NCBI RefSeq assembly: GCF_000737335.2
Contig: NZ_JMCC02000062.1
Location: 1 to 64,000, forward strand
Direction: 5' to 3'
DNA: 64,000 nucleotides
Origin: Enhygromyxa salina
GTDB lineage: Bacteria; Myxococcota_A; Polyangia; Nannocystales; Nannocystaceae
The notes under the pieces: generated by a model
The model's database searches: none
What the model was told of the DNA's origin: nothing
What the model saw: the letters and a program-made list of their open reading frames with translations, nothing else
Program-made: the position numbers and the translations under genes
In this document: positions 1 to 8,136 of the stretch, one piece after another
Layout: every line of letters begins with the position of its first letter
Numbering within the stretch: the first letter of the stretch is position 1

Positions 1-74
1 ACTGGAAGTTTCGGCGACGAAGAGCTCGGCGGAAAGACCAAGCGAGGCGGCGTGAGGCGTTGCACCACGGGCTC

Positions 75-1058
75 CTAGGCCCGCACGGCGGAGCGAGCCA
101 GGCGATCGCGGATCGCCGCCCACGCGCCCTCGTTGGGCACGGCCTCGACGAGGATCCGCGCGCAGCCAAGTTCATCGAGGGTGTGCAGCGCCGCGTAGAG
201 CAAGCGCCCATACTCGCGCGGGTCCGCCGGCATGCTCAGGTGGTGGTCGACGCCGGCTGGCGCCTGCTCGGCGAAGCTGATCAGCCCCACCGGCCCCGCG
301 CCGACAACCGCCGCTTCGATCTGGCCGGCCTCGACCACCCGCAGCTCCCCGCTTGGCGCGTAGTGCCGTCCAACCAGACCCGGTGACGACCGCGGCGCCG
401 CCTTGTCCGGCGCAGCAGGCCGGGCCAGCGGACCCGTCACGGCTTCGAGCTCGGCCAGCGCCAGCCCGCCAAGTCGCAGCAACGCTGGCTGCGCGCCCGA
501 CAGATCCACGACCGTCGACTCAATCCCCACGCGCGTCGGCCCGGCGTCGAGGATCAGCGCCGCGTCAGGCCCAAGCGAGCGCGCGACATGAGCCGCGCTC
601 GTTGGCGAGATCGCCTGAAACCGGTTGGCGCTCGGCGCTGCGATCGGCACGCCCGCAGCCTCGAGCAGCGCCCGCGCGACCGGGTGCGCCGGGGCTCGCA
701 CGGCGACGCTCGGCAGCCCCGCGGTGACCAGATCCGGCACCAGCGGACGCTTGCCCAGCACGATCGTCAGCGGCCCTGGCCAGAACTGATCCGTGAGCTC
801 GGCCGCGAGCGGTGGCCACTCCGTTACCAACGCCTGCGCAGCTTCAGGGCTGAGCACGTGGACGATCAAGGGGTTGTAGCTGGGCCGCCCCTTGGCCGCG
901 TAGATCTTCGCTACCGCCCCAGGATTCAGCGCCGCCGCGCCCAACCCGTAGACCGTCTCGGTTGGAAACGCGACCAGCTCACCCCCCACGATCCGCGCGG
1001 CGGCGGCCCGGATCACGCTGGGGTCAGGCCGCTCGGGATCGACAACGATGACGGGCAT
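75..1058 (-). CDS. sua5: L-threonylcarbamoyladenylate synthase (Sua5/YrdC/TsaC family)
   Basis: Makes threonylcarbamoyl-AMP from threonine, bicarbonate and ATP for the t6A37 modification of ANN-decoding tRNAs; cytoplasmic. The YrdC domain fills about the first 200 residues, with FPTETVYGLG, KGRPSYNPLIVHV and PSANRFQAISPTSAAHV. A C-terminal extension carrying SPGLVGRHYAPSGEL is the Sua5-specific domain, so this is the long Sua5 form (327 aa) rather than the short TsaC form. The frame stays open upstream into the preceding gene, but the ATG at 1058 (MPVIVVDPERPDP) is the family-like start and leaves 11 nt to the HemN-like gene, so the two are probably co-transcribed. tcdA, another t6A-pathway gene, sits at 62394 but is unlinked. 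Confidence 0.93.
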   Translation of the reverse strand: MPVIVVDPERPDPSVIRAAAARIVGGELVAFPTETVYGLGAAALNPGAVAKIYAAKGRPSYNPLIVHVLSPEAAQALVTEWPPLAAELTDQFWPGPLTIVLGKRPLVPDLVTAGLPSVAVRAPAHPVARALLEAAGVPIAAPSANRFQAISPTSAAHVARSLGPDAALILDAGPTRVGIESTVVDLSGAQPALLRLGGLALAELEAVTGPLARPAAPDKAAPRSSPGLVGRHYAPSGELRVVEAGQIEAAVVGAGPVGLISFAEQAPAGVDHHLSMPADPREYGRLLYAALHTLDELGCARILVEAVPNEGAWAAIRDRLARSAVRA

Positions 1059-1069
1059 GTGAGACGAGC

Positions 1070-2527
1070 TCAGCCGGCCACGCGCAGGGCGATCTTGCGG
1101 TTGCGGACCAGGTCGTCGGCTGCCGTGGGATCGCGCCCAATGAGGTAGCCCTGGATCGAGGGTGCGGCGAACAGCGGGATGATCCCATTTTTGTCGTGCA
1201 CGCCCTCGGGCGTCAAGCTCAGCGCGTCTTCGTTGAGCTCCATCAGCCCGCGGCCGACCAAGAACTCGATCTCGTCGGCGAACACCTGCTCGAGCGGGAC
1301 CCCAAATTTGGCCAAGAACGGCGCGCGCTGGATCTCGCCAAAGTAGAAGCTGACCGCGCACATTTTTCCCATCATCTGGCGGACCGGCAGCTCGTAGAGA
1401 TCCTGGATCGGCAGGCGCCCGGCGCTCACGCTCTCCAAGTAGGGCCGCAGCGTCTTGCCCGCGGCCCCGTCGTTGTAGGCGATCGTCGTGTGCGTGAAGG
1501 TCTGCGAGCCCAGCCCAAACCCGATGTAGGGGATCCCGGTCTGGACCCGCCGGGCCAGGTAGCTGCTGGTTCCGACGTCGCCGGGGATCCGCGAGTAGGT
1601 GGTCTTGCCAGGGTTTGCGTGATAGCCGGCCGCCGCGAGCACCTGCTTGGCGAGCGCCGTCATGGGCCGAACTTCCTCCAGGGTGACCGCGTCGGCCTGG
1701 TGGGAGATCCGCGTGAGCTTGTAGCGCATGCGGTACAGGGTGATGTACTCCGGGTCCAGCGCGATCGCGTGCTCGAGCGTGGCCCGCCAGCTATCCAGGC
1801 TTTGATTGGCAAAGCCGTACATGAGATCCAGGTTGAGCCGCGAGAAGCCCCCCGCACGAATCGCCTCAACGGCGCGAAAGTGGTGCTCGATCCCGTTCTC
1901 GGCCCGATTGAGCACTTTGAGCAGATCCGGCTGGATCACCTGAATGCCCATGCTGATCCGCTGGATCCCCAGCGCCCGATAGCCCGCGAGCTTGGCCGGA
2001 TCCGCGGCCGCGATCTTGGGTGTGGTCTCGATGCTGATGTCCGCGTCTGCGACGAAGCTGCAGCGTGCGTGGATCGACGCCATGATCCGCGCGATCTCGG
2101 CGACCGAGAGATACGCCGGCGTGCCCCCGCCGATGTCCATGCCGTGCATGCGGCGGCCACCTAGCTCCACGAGCTCGTCGTAGCGCTCGATCTCTTGCAG
2201 CAGCGCGTCAACGTAGACCTTGGTGTCCGAGCGCTCGTCCTTGCCAACGACCGTGTATTCACAAAACGAGCAGCGGGTCTCGCAGAACGGCACGTGCACG
2301 TAGAGGCACATGTCTTCAAAGCCCGACAGGCCCGCCTGCGTGACCGCGAGGTGCTCACGCCGCGGGACCCGGTAGGGCTTGAAGGTCTGCTGGTGCGCGA
2401 TCGGATAGGCGGTGTTGGCGATGTGATGGTTGCGCAGCCCGGCCGCGAACACCTCCGCGGGCGGGTAGCTCACGGTGTCGGCCGGCGCGGGTGCGCGCCA
2501 CATCGTTGGGCTTGGGTTCCAGTTCAT
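1070..2527 (-). CDS. HemN-like radical SAM protein
   Basis: 485 aa radical SAM protein of the oxygen-independent coproporphyrinogen III oxidase (HemN/HemW) superfamily. The cluster motif is CETRCSFCEY (Cys82, Cys86, Cys89 by my count), preceded by LYVHVPF as in HemN relatives. It is followed by the GGGTP SAM-binding motif (DIGGGTPAYLS) and a C-terminal HemN-type region. The third cysteine is followed by Glu-Tyr instead of the usual CxYC context, and the N-terminus is longer than in HemW, so true coproporphyrinogen oxidase, heme chaperone or another tetrapyrrole reaction cannot be told apart. It heads a unit with sua5. The upstream gap is 27 bp and holds a dyad (2539-2562) and a TATACC box 7 nt before the ATG. 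Confidence 0.85.
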   Translation of the reverse strand: MNWNPSPTMWRAPAPADTVSYPPAEVFAAGLRNHHIANTAYPIAHQQTFKPYRVPRREHLAVTQAGLSGFEDMCLYVHVPFCETRCSFCEYTVVGKDERSDTKVYVDALLQEIERYDELVELGGRRMHGMDIGGGTPAYLSVAEIARIMASIHARCSFVADADISIETTPKIAAADPAKLAGYRALGIQRISMGIQVIQPDLLKVLNRAENGIEHHFRAVEAIRAGGFSRLNLDLMYGFANQSLDSWRATLEHAIALDPEYITLYRMRYKLTRISHQADAVTLEEVRPMTALAKQVLAAAGYHANPGKTTYSRIPGDVGTSSYLARRVQTGIPYIGFGLGSQTFTHTTIAYNDGAAGKTLRPYLESVSAGRLPIQDLYELPVRQMMGKMCAVSFYFGEIQRAPFLAKFGVPLEQVFADEIEFLVGRGLMELNEDALSLTPEGVHDKNGIIPLFAAPSIQGYLIGRDPTAADDLVRNRKIALRVAG

Positions 2528-2537
2528 TGGCGTTGGT

Positions 2538-2563
2538 ATAGTGTCCGAACAACACTAAGTGTG
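2538..2563 (-). promoter_or_regulatory. Putative operator: overlapping AGTGT/ACACT dyads before the HemN-like gene
   Basis: The plus strand carries AGTGT (2540-2544), ACACT (2552-2556) and AGTGT (2558-2562). The first pair extends to TAGTGT-N7-ACACTA (2539-2557); the second forms ACACTAAGTGT with a one-base centre. The site lies immediately 5' of the HemN-like start codon and overlaps the stop codon of the CoADR-like gene. The size resembles operators of dimeric regulators. The regulator is unknown. Confidence 0.5.
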
Positions 2564-4210
2564 CAAGCTGTCAACTTCGCGCAGCGCGTTCAGCCCACCC
2601 GAGAGGTAGCCAGCCTCGGCGCAGCCCATGTGCGAGGCCGCCCGCGCCGCGAGGTAGGACTCGCGCCCGGTCTCGCACACGAACACGACCTGCTTCGCGG
2701 CCCGCAGCGCGCGGCGATGCTCGCGGAGCTTGGCCAAGTCCATGACCGTGGCCGCGAAGCCGTGGGCCTTGCGCTGCGACGCGGTCCGCACGTCGTAGAC
2801 AAGCACATCGTCGCCGCGCTGGCTGAAGGCCTCGAGCGTCCACGGCCGCGCGTGCTTGGCCTGGGTCGCGACGACGCCGGCAGCGTTGACGATGTCGCGC
2901 GTCATCGAGTAGGGCGGCGAGTAGGCGAGGTCGAGCTGGGCGAGCTGGGCGAGGGTGAGCTTGGCCAGGATCGCGGTCGCGAGCACGTCGATCCGCTTGT
3001 CGACGCCGCCACGACCGACCACCTCGGCGCCAAGGATCCGCTCGGATCCCGACTTGCCCGACTTGCCCGACTTGCCGGAGTAGTAGAGCGTGAGCTCGAG
3101 CGGCTCGCTGCCCCGAAAGAAGGGATCGCAGGAGTGTCCCGCCAGCTGGATCTTGGCGGCCTCGTGTCGCCCACCGAGCTCCGTGGACCCGGTCCGCGCC
3201 ACTTGCAGGGCCCCAGCGCGGACGATCGCGGTGCCGAGCGTTGGCAGCAGCGTCGCGTTCCCACCGGCAGCGTTCTCGCCCGCGACTTGGGCGGTCTTGT
3301 CCGCGTCGGAAGCCTGCGCGGTCCAGACCGGCTTGCGGGTGACGGCGTGGGTATGGCTCACGCAGATGCTCGTCGCGTAGACGCCGTCCAAGTTGGTTGC
3401 GCAGCGATCATCCACGTGGATCGATCCATCGCGCATCAGCTCGCCGCCAGCGGCCGCGAAGATCTGTGTACGTGGCCGGACCCCGGCGGTGATCAGGATC
3501 AAGTCCGTGTCGATGCGCTCGTCGCCGACGCGCACGGCGACGATCTTCTTGCCCTTGCGGGAGACCTCTTCGACCCCGACCCCCAGCCGAAGCTCGACCC
3601 CCGCGGCCGCGAGCGCCCGCGCAGCTTGGCCGGCCGCGGCGGCAGAGAACTCTGGCAGCAGCTGCGGACCTCGCTCGACCAAGGTCACCGCGCAGCCCCG
3701 GCGGGCCAGGCAGTCCGCAGCCTCGACGCCGTAGTAGCCGCCGCCCACCACCACCACCCGCTGCGCCCCTTTGCGCAGCAGCGCGTCGATTCGCTGCAGG
3801 TGGGCCGGGTTGCGCAGCAGCGACACGTTTGAAGCGATCGCATCGCCGTCGCCAAACACGGGCGGGACGATTGAGCCGGCCCCGAGCGCGTAGATCAGCG
3901 TGTCGTAGGGCACGACCCCGGCGCTGGTGTAGACCTTGCGCTTGGCGGCGTCGAAGCGCTCGACGCTGACCTTGGTGCGGACGTCTACCTCATAGTAGCG
4001 GCTGAAGAACGCCGCCCGGTACGGGGCGAGGTCAGCGCGAGCGTCGACTTCGCCGGACAGATAATAGGGGAGCCCGCCAACCGCATAGCTGATCGCTTCG
4101 GCCCGCTCGAGCAGGATGATGCTGGCGTCTGCGTTGGTCTCTCGCGCGCGCGCTGCCGCCGTCGGTCCGCTCAGTGCTCCCCCAAGAACGACAATCTTTT
4201 GCTTGGCCAT
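2555..4210 (-). CDS. CoA-disulfide-reductase-like FAD/NAD(P)-dependent oxidoreductase with C-terminal rhodanese domain
   Basis: 551 aa. N-terminal FAD motif (VVLGGALSGPTAAARARE), NAD(P) motif (VVVVGGGYYGVEAADCLARRG), FAD motif (TNLDGVYATSICVS), a dimerisation domain, then a rhodanese domain ending VVFVCETGRESYLAA with its cysteine near residue 512. The layout matches CoADR-RHD/Npsr enzymes that reduce CoA disulfides, persulfides or polysulfides with NAD(P)H. The active-site Cys of that family sits in an ANCGLPY-type motif; here it reads SYAVGGLPYY, so the Cys position is Gly45. The rhodanese Cys may be the only redox thiol left. A 9-bp tandem repeat encodes KSGKSGKSG inside the dimer domain (about 3052-3078). 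Start: ATG 4210; the frame is open further upstream without family similarity. Divergent from the molybdopterin gene. Confidence 0.87.
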   Translation of the reverse strand: MAKQKIVVLGGALSGPTAAARARETNADASIILLERAEAISYAVGGLPYYLSGEVDARADLAPYRAAFFSRYYEVDVRTKVSVERFDAAKRKVYTSAGVVPYDTLIYALGAGSIVPPVFGDGDAIASNVSLLRNPAHLQRIDALLRKGAQRVVVVGGGYYGVEAADCLARRGCAVTLVERGPQLLPEFSAAAAGQAARALAAAGVELRLGVGVEEVSRKGKKIVAVRVGDERIDTDLILITAGVRPRTQIFAAAGGELMRDGSIHVDDRCATNLDGVYATSICVSHTHAVTRKPVWTAQASDADKTAQVAGENAAGGNATLLPTLGTAIVRAGALQVARTGSTELGGRHEAAKIQLAGHSCDPFFRGSEPLELTLYYSGKSGKSGKSGSERILGAEVVGRGGVDKRIDVLATAILAKLTLAQLAQLDLAYSPPYSMTRDIVNAAGVVATQAKHARPWTLEAFSQRGDDVLVYDVRTASQRKAHGFAATVMDLAKLREHRRALRAAKQVVFVCETGRESYLAARAASHMGCAEAGYLSGGLNALREVDSLHT

Positions 4211-4286
4211 GGCTGCTGCTAACTGCTCGAGATGGTACCAGCTGGGTCCAATGGTGAGCGGCTCCGCCCCCGAGTAGCATCTGTGC

Positions 4287-6458
4287 ATGGCCCTTCGTCC
4301 TCGCCACGACCCTCGCATGCGCGTCGTCACCGGTGCGTGCCCGCATGACTGCCCCGACACCTGCGCGTGGCAGGTCGCAGTGGATCCGCAGACAGGCCGC
4401 GCGGTCGACATCTGGGGACACGCCGAGCACCCGTTCACAGCGGGCAAGCTGTGCGGCAAGGTCGACAACTACCTCGAGCGCAGCTACCACGCGGATCGGC
4501 TGACCACGCCGCTGCGACGGATCGGGCCCAAAGGCCAGGGTCGCTTCCAGCCAATCAGCTGGGCAGAGGCGATCAGCGAGATCGCAACGCGCACCAACGA
4601 GCTGGTCGAGCGCGAGGGCGCCGAGTCGATCCTGCAGTACTCCTACGCGGGCACCATGGGGCTGCTGCAGGGCGAGGGCATGGCCCAGCGCTTCTTCAAC
4701 AAGCTCGGCGCCACGCGCTTGGGTCGAACGATCTGTGCGAGCGCCGGGACCCAGGGCATGCGCTACACGCTTGGTCGCAGCGTCGCCCCCGACCCACTCG
4801 ACTTCGAGCACGCCCGCCTGATCTGGCTGTGGGGCACCAACACGCTCACCAGCAACATGCACCTTTGGCCAATTATCCAGCGCGCCAGTAAAGCGGGGGC
4901 CAAGGTCGTGGTCATTGATCCAGTTCGGACCCGCACCGCTCGCGCCGCCGACGAGTGGGTGCCCATTCGGCCAGGTACCGATGGCGCCCTGGCGCTGGGC
5001 CTGATGCATGTGTTGATCCGCGATGACCTGGTCGACCACGACTACGTCGCCCGCGGCGCCATCGGATTCGAGCAATTGTGCGAGCGCGCGCATGAGTGGT
5101 CGTTGGATCGAGTCGAGGCGATTACAGGAATTCCAGCCGCACGCGTCGAGGCCCTCGCGCGCGATTACGGCCGGATCAAGCCGGCCGCGATCCGTATCAA
5201 CTATGGGCTTCAGCGGCATCGCGGCGGCGGGATGGCCGTCCGCAATATCGCGTGTCTGCCCGCGCTCGTCGGGGCGTGGCGCGAGCGAGGCGGCGGCGTG
5301 CAGCTGAGCAGCTCGGGGAGCTTCAGGCTCGATCTGAGCGGAATCGAGCGGCCGGATCTGCTCGGTGATCGAAAGCCACGTACCTTCAATATGAATCGGC
5401 TCGGCGAGGCCTTGAGCCTCGACCCCGAGCAGCGGCGCCGTGCTCACCTGCGCGAGTGTCCAAACGACCAAGCGCCGATCGACGCCGGAGAGCCTGTGCA
5501 CGCGCTGTTCGTCTATAACTGCAATCCTGCCGCGGTGGCGCCGGATCAGGGCGCGGTGCTGCGTGGACTTGCCCGTGATGATCTCTTCACCGTCGTGCTC
5601 GAGCACTTTGCGACCGACACCGTCGATTGGGCCGACATTGTATTGCCCGCTACCACGCAGATCGAACATTGGGACATCGTCAGGCCTTATGGGCACCTGT
5701 ATTTAGGACTCAACCGCCCGGCGATCGATCCCGTCGGCCAGAGTTTGCCCAATTCCGAGATCTTCCGACGCATCGCGCAGGCGTGTGGCTTTGACGAACC
5801 GTGCTTTCACGAGCCCGACGAGGCGATCCTCGCGGCCTTCGTCGACGCGCAGCGCGATCCGACCATGGCCACGATCAGCTGGGCGCGACTCCTCGAGCAA
5901 GGGTACTGCCGCCTCGACGTGCCCGATCCCTACCTACCCTTCGCAGACGGCGAATTCCCCACGCCCAGCGGCCGCTGCGAGCTCTACAGCCAGTCCATGG
6001 GCGATGCAGGATACGATCCGCTGCCCACCTATTTGGCACCGGCGGTCAGCGCCGAACAGGCCCAGAACGGCGAAATTCTGCACTGCATCTCGCCCCCCGC
6101 CCACTCGTTCTTGAACAGCACCTTCGTGAACGTGCACAAGTTTGCCCGCCGGGAGAAGCAGCCGTTCTTGCTGCTGCACCCCGATGACGCCAGCGAACGT
6201 GGTATTGCTGATGGCACGCAGGTCAGCGTGGAAAACCAGCGAGGCAGCGTGCGTCTGTCTGCACGGGTGACGGAAGAGGTGGTGCGCGGCACCGTGGTCG
6301 CGCCGGGCATCTGGTGGGCCAAGCTCAGCCCTGAAGGTCGCAACATCAATTGGCTGAGCCCCCCTGATGAAACCGACATGGGAGCGGGCGCCCGGTTCTT
6401 TGACGTGCCCGTGTACGTGCGCGCCTGTGTCACCGAAGTTTGTGTCACCGAGGGTTGA
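4287..6458 (+). CDS. Molybdopterin-dependent oxidoreductase (DMSO reductase superfamily)
   Basis: 723 aa catalytic subunit with an N-terminal 4Fe-4S motif (Cys18, Cys22, Cys26, Cys56; ACPHDCPDTC then GKLCGKV), the long molybdopterin-binding middle (ILQYSYAGTMGLLQGEGMAQ, RTICASAGTQGM, LIWLWGTNTLTSNMHLWP, VVIDPVRTRTA) and a C-terminal dinucleotide-binding domain (GIADGTQVSVENQRGSV). The ACPxDCPDTC group is a broad family of uncharacterised soluble oxidoreductases, so the substrate cannot be named. There is no Tat signal and no adjacent electron-transfer subunit, which suggests a cytoplasmic stand-alone enzyme. A TAGCAT box (4275-4280) lies 6 nt before the ATG, favouring this start; an internal ATG at 4317 (MRVVTGACP) is the alternative. 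Divergent from the CoADR-like gene, so redox co-regulation is possible. Confidence 0.9.
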   Translation: MALRPRHDPRMRVVTGACPHDCPDTCAWQVAVDPQTGRAVDIWGHAEHPFTAGKLCGKVDNYLERSYHADRLTTPLRRIGPKGQGRFQPISWAEAISEIATRTNELVEREGAESILQYSYAGTMGLLQGEGMAQRFFNKLGATRLGRTICASAGTQGMRYTLGRSVAPDPLDFEHARLIWLWGTNTLTSNMHLWPIIQRASKAGAKVVVIDPVRTRTARAADEWVPIRPGTDGALALGLMHVLIRDDLVDHDYVARGAIGFEQLCERAHEWSLDRVEAITGIPAARVEALARDYGRIKPAAIRINYGLQRHRGGGMAVRNIACLPALVGAWRERGGGVQLSSSGSFRLDLSGIERPDLLGDRKPRTFNMNRLGEALSLDPEQRRRAHLRECPNDQAPIDAGEPVHALFVYNCNPAAVAPDQGAVLRGLARDDLFTVVLEHFATDTVDWADIVLPATTQIEHWDIVRPYGHLYLGLNRPAIDPVGQSLPNSEIFRRIAQACGFDEPCFHEPDEAILAAFVDAQRDPTMATISWARLLEQGYCRLDVPDPYLPFADGEFPTPSGRCELYSQSMGDAGYDPLPTYLAPAVSAEQAQNGEILHCISPPAHSFLNSTFVNVHKFARREKQPFLLLHPDDASERGIADGTQVSVENQRGSVRLSARVTEEVVRGTVVAPGIWWAKLSPEGRNINWLSPPDETDMGAGARFFDVPVYVRACVTEVCVTEG

Positions 6459-6492
6459 GATCGTCACACGAATTTAGTGGTACCCTTGCGCC

Positions 6493-6945
6493 GTGGATCT
6501 CTATGCGGAGCTTTGTGCCTTCGTGCGAGGGCTCGACGACGCCGGAGTGGAGTACGCCCTGTGCGGTGGGCTGGCGATGGCGGTCTACGGTGTCCCTCGG
6601 GCCACGCGTGACATCGACCTGCTCGTTCGCCGCGGCGACCTCGAAGAATTTCGGTTGGTCGCCCATGCCCGCGGCTTCACGGACGAGCTGTTGTTGATGC
6701 CTTTTCGCAGTGGCCTTTCGGCCCAACGGTTTCGGGTCCCCGGAACAGACGACCCCGATCCGCTGACCCTCGATGTCCTGCTGTTCGAGGGCGAGCTCGA
6801 TCTGGTGTGGGGCTCGAGAACGCAAGTGGAGTTCGAGGGCGGCAGCATTTGCGTGGTCTCCAAGCAGGGTTTGATCACACTCAAGCGTAGGGCCGGCCGC
6901 CCGCAGGACCTCGTGGACATTCAGCTGCTAGAGATGCTCGATTAG
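6493..6945 (+). CDS. Nucleotidyltransferase-fold protein (MNT/AbiEii-like)
   Basis: 150 aa. The nucleotidyltransferase signature is YALCGGLAMAVYGVPRATRDIDLLV: a GG-helix followed by the DxD pair (DIDLL), with a third carboxylate probably in TLDVLLFEGELDLV. Such small stand-alone nucleotidyltransferases occur in toxin-antitoxin and abortive-infection modules and as orphans. The GTG start at 6493 is supported by a TACCCT box at 6481-6486, 6 nt upstream. It ends 2 nt before the ATG of a small ORF (6948), so the two are probably translationally linked. No HEPN partner is present, so a HEPN/MNT module is not supported. Confidence 0.75.
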   Translation: MDLYAELCAFVRGLDDAGVEYALCGGLAMAVYGVPRATRDIDLLVRRGDLEEFRLVAHARGFTDELLLMPFRSGLSAQRFRVPGTDDPDPLTLDVLLFEGELDLVWGSRTQVEFEGGSICVVSKQGLITLKRRAGRPQDLVDIQLLEMLD

Positions 6946-6947
6946 GA

Positions 6948-7193
6948 ATGAAGGTGACGACCATGGCAACGATGACGATTGACGCAGTGGACATGAGCGC
7001 TCAGGCCGTCTCGACACGGCTTCGGCTAGCGTGCAAGCCAACCACTCCCGCGCTCCAACATCGGCCCCTGGTCGCCATGGACGCGCTCTCGGTGTCTGCG
7101 AGGTTGCGCTCGGTGTCGGAAATGGGCGCCCTGTGTCAGATCTTGGGCCGCCCCGTCGAGCGGCCACGACCACGACCACGGATGGCGGGGTAG
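6948..7193 (+). CDS. Small ORF downstream of the nucleotidyltransferase, with internal duplication
   Basis: 81 codons starting 2 nt after the nucleotidyltransferase stop. The product has two related segments: DMSAQAVSTRLRLA near residues 15-28 and LSVSARLRSVSEMGALCQIL near residues 46-65. Both look like copies of one short helical motif, as if a small partner protein had been duplicated and one copy degraded. An ATG at 7078 would give a 38-residue protein containing only the second copy. The function is unknown; a short regulatory or antitoxin-like partner is a guess from position. The 3' end runs into the dispersed repeat beginning near 7190. Confidence 0.4.
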   Translation: MKVTTMATMTIDAVDMSAQAVSTRLRLACKPTTPALQHRPLVAMDALSVSARLRSVSEMGALCQILGRPVERPRPRPRMAG

Positions 7194-7320
7194 ACCCCCC
7201 ACCTAGACCTTGGACTGCAGCCGCTGGCGCGTGTGGTCGCTTCGCTCCTCGGGGCCGTTTGTTCGCATCCGCATGTGTGGTCCCCTACAAGGCCTACAAG
7301 GCCTACAAGGGGGCTCTGCG
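7190..7320 (-). repeat. Dispersed intergenic hairpin repeat, copy 1
   Basis: Reverse-orientation copy of the family at 46085, 51812, 53893 and 54074. Shared blocks on the plus strand here are gactgcagccgct, ggtcgcttcgctcctcgggg, gttcgc and tgtgtgg, ending in a hairpin arm (aagggggct). The loop is enlarged by three copies of cctacaagg between the CCCC and GGGG arms. It lies between a plus-strand gene end and a minus-strand pseudogene end. Confidence 0.8.
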
Positions 7321-7421
7321 CCGCCGGGCCCCTGCATGCGCGGCGGGCGACGGCCGCGCCGGCACGAAGTGCGAGCAAGCTGAGCTGGCCGCGCTCGCCA
7401 AGGCGTGCGTGTTACCAGCGC

Positions 7422-7850
7422 TCAGATCAGGCCATGCTTGCGCAGCAGTGAGCGCAAGTGCTTGCGATCCAGCTGGGCCTCGCGGCCCGCAGCAGAGATG
7501 TTGCCGTCGTTGCGCACCAGCAGATCACGGAGGTACCGGCGCTCGAACCCGTCGAGCAGCAATTGCTTGGCCTCGGCGTAGGGCAGCAGCGTACGCACGA
7601 GGAGCTCGTCGTCCTCGCGGGAAGCTTCGCCGGGCAAGCTGATGCGCAGCTGATCGAAGCTGTGAGCTTCGGGCGAGAGCGCCAGCGCCCGGTCGAGCAC
7701 GTTGCGAAGCTCGCGGACGTTGCCGGGCCACGAATCTCGCTGGCAAGCCGCGATCACCCGCACGTCGACCTCGACCTCATCGTCGCCGCCAACGGGCCGG
7801 ACCCGCCGGGACTCGAGCGACCGCAGCAGCCGCGGCTGTACAGCTGCGTT
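7422..7850 (-). pseudogene. Remnant of a sigma-54-dependent transcriptional activator
   Basis: The open frame reads AVQPRLLRSLESRRVRPVGGDDEVEVDVRVIAA and then jumps to CQRDSWPGNVRELRNVLDRAL, ending in a Fis-type helix-turn-helix (NDGNISAAGREAQLDRKHLRSLLRKHGLI). In intact AAA+ enhancer-binding proteins about 50 residues, including sensor and arginine-finger elements, lie between VIAA and WPGNVREL. They are absent, so there is an internal deletion. The frame is closed by a stop at 7851-7853. Just upstream, another frame reads GIFVEGEALK, resembling GTLFLDEIGELPL, so a frameshift is likely as well. The FHA/sensory and Walker A/GAFTGA parts are missing. A truncated DNA-binding protein could still be made from an internal GTG (7763), but regulation by ATP hydrolysis is lost. 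Confidence 0.78.
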
Positions 7851-8136
7851 TCAGCGCCTCGCCCTCGACGAAAATTCCTGCGCGAGGCGACGCGATGCAT
7901 TGCACCACGGGCTCCTAGAGAGGCGAGCCCAGCTTCCATCGCAGCTGGACTGGGCATCCAGGCCAGGCCAGGCCAGAGTGGGTGCGAGCTCGAAGTCGTA
8001 TTGTCCATGGGTCAGCAATGGGCCTTCGGACCACGGCCCTCGGATCATGTGAACTCATAGTTTGCGTACATTCGGCCAAGTGCAGAATTTTCCGGGTGTT
8101 AGGCGTTCGAGTCATATGTATTCGCCATATTCGCAT
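7851..8136. other. Non-coding stretch with a short motif shared with the sua5 3' end
   Basis: No convincing gene. It contains decayed sigma-54 activator sequence next to 7851. At 7900-7918 lies a 19-bp block (ttgcaccacgggctcctag) identical to 60-78 at the end of sua5, within about 40 bp of weaker similarity. The rest becomes more AT-rich towards the promoter at 8137. Confidence 0.5.

Noticed and set aside
2195..3832. Long plus-strand frames opposite the HemN-like and CoADR-like genes, and similar long antisense frames elsewhere
   Set aside because: They are Arg/Ala/Pro-rich shadows created by high GC third positions of real genes and carry no domain signature.
7431..8060. Plus-strand frames across the sigma-54 remnant
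   Set aside because: The minus-strand translation gives recognisable AAA+ and Fis-type motifs; the plus-strand frames do not.
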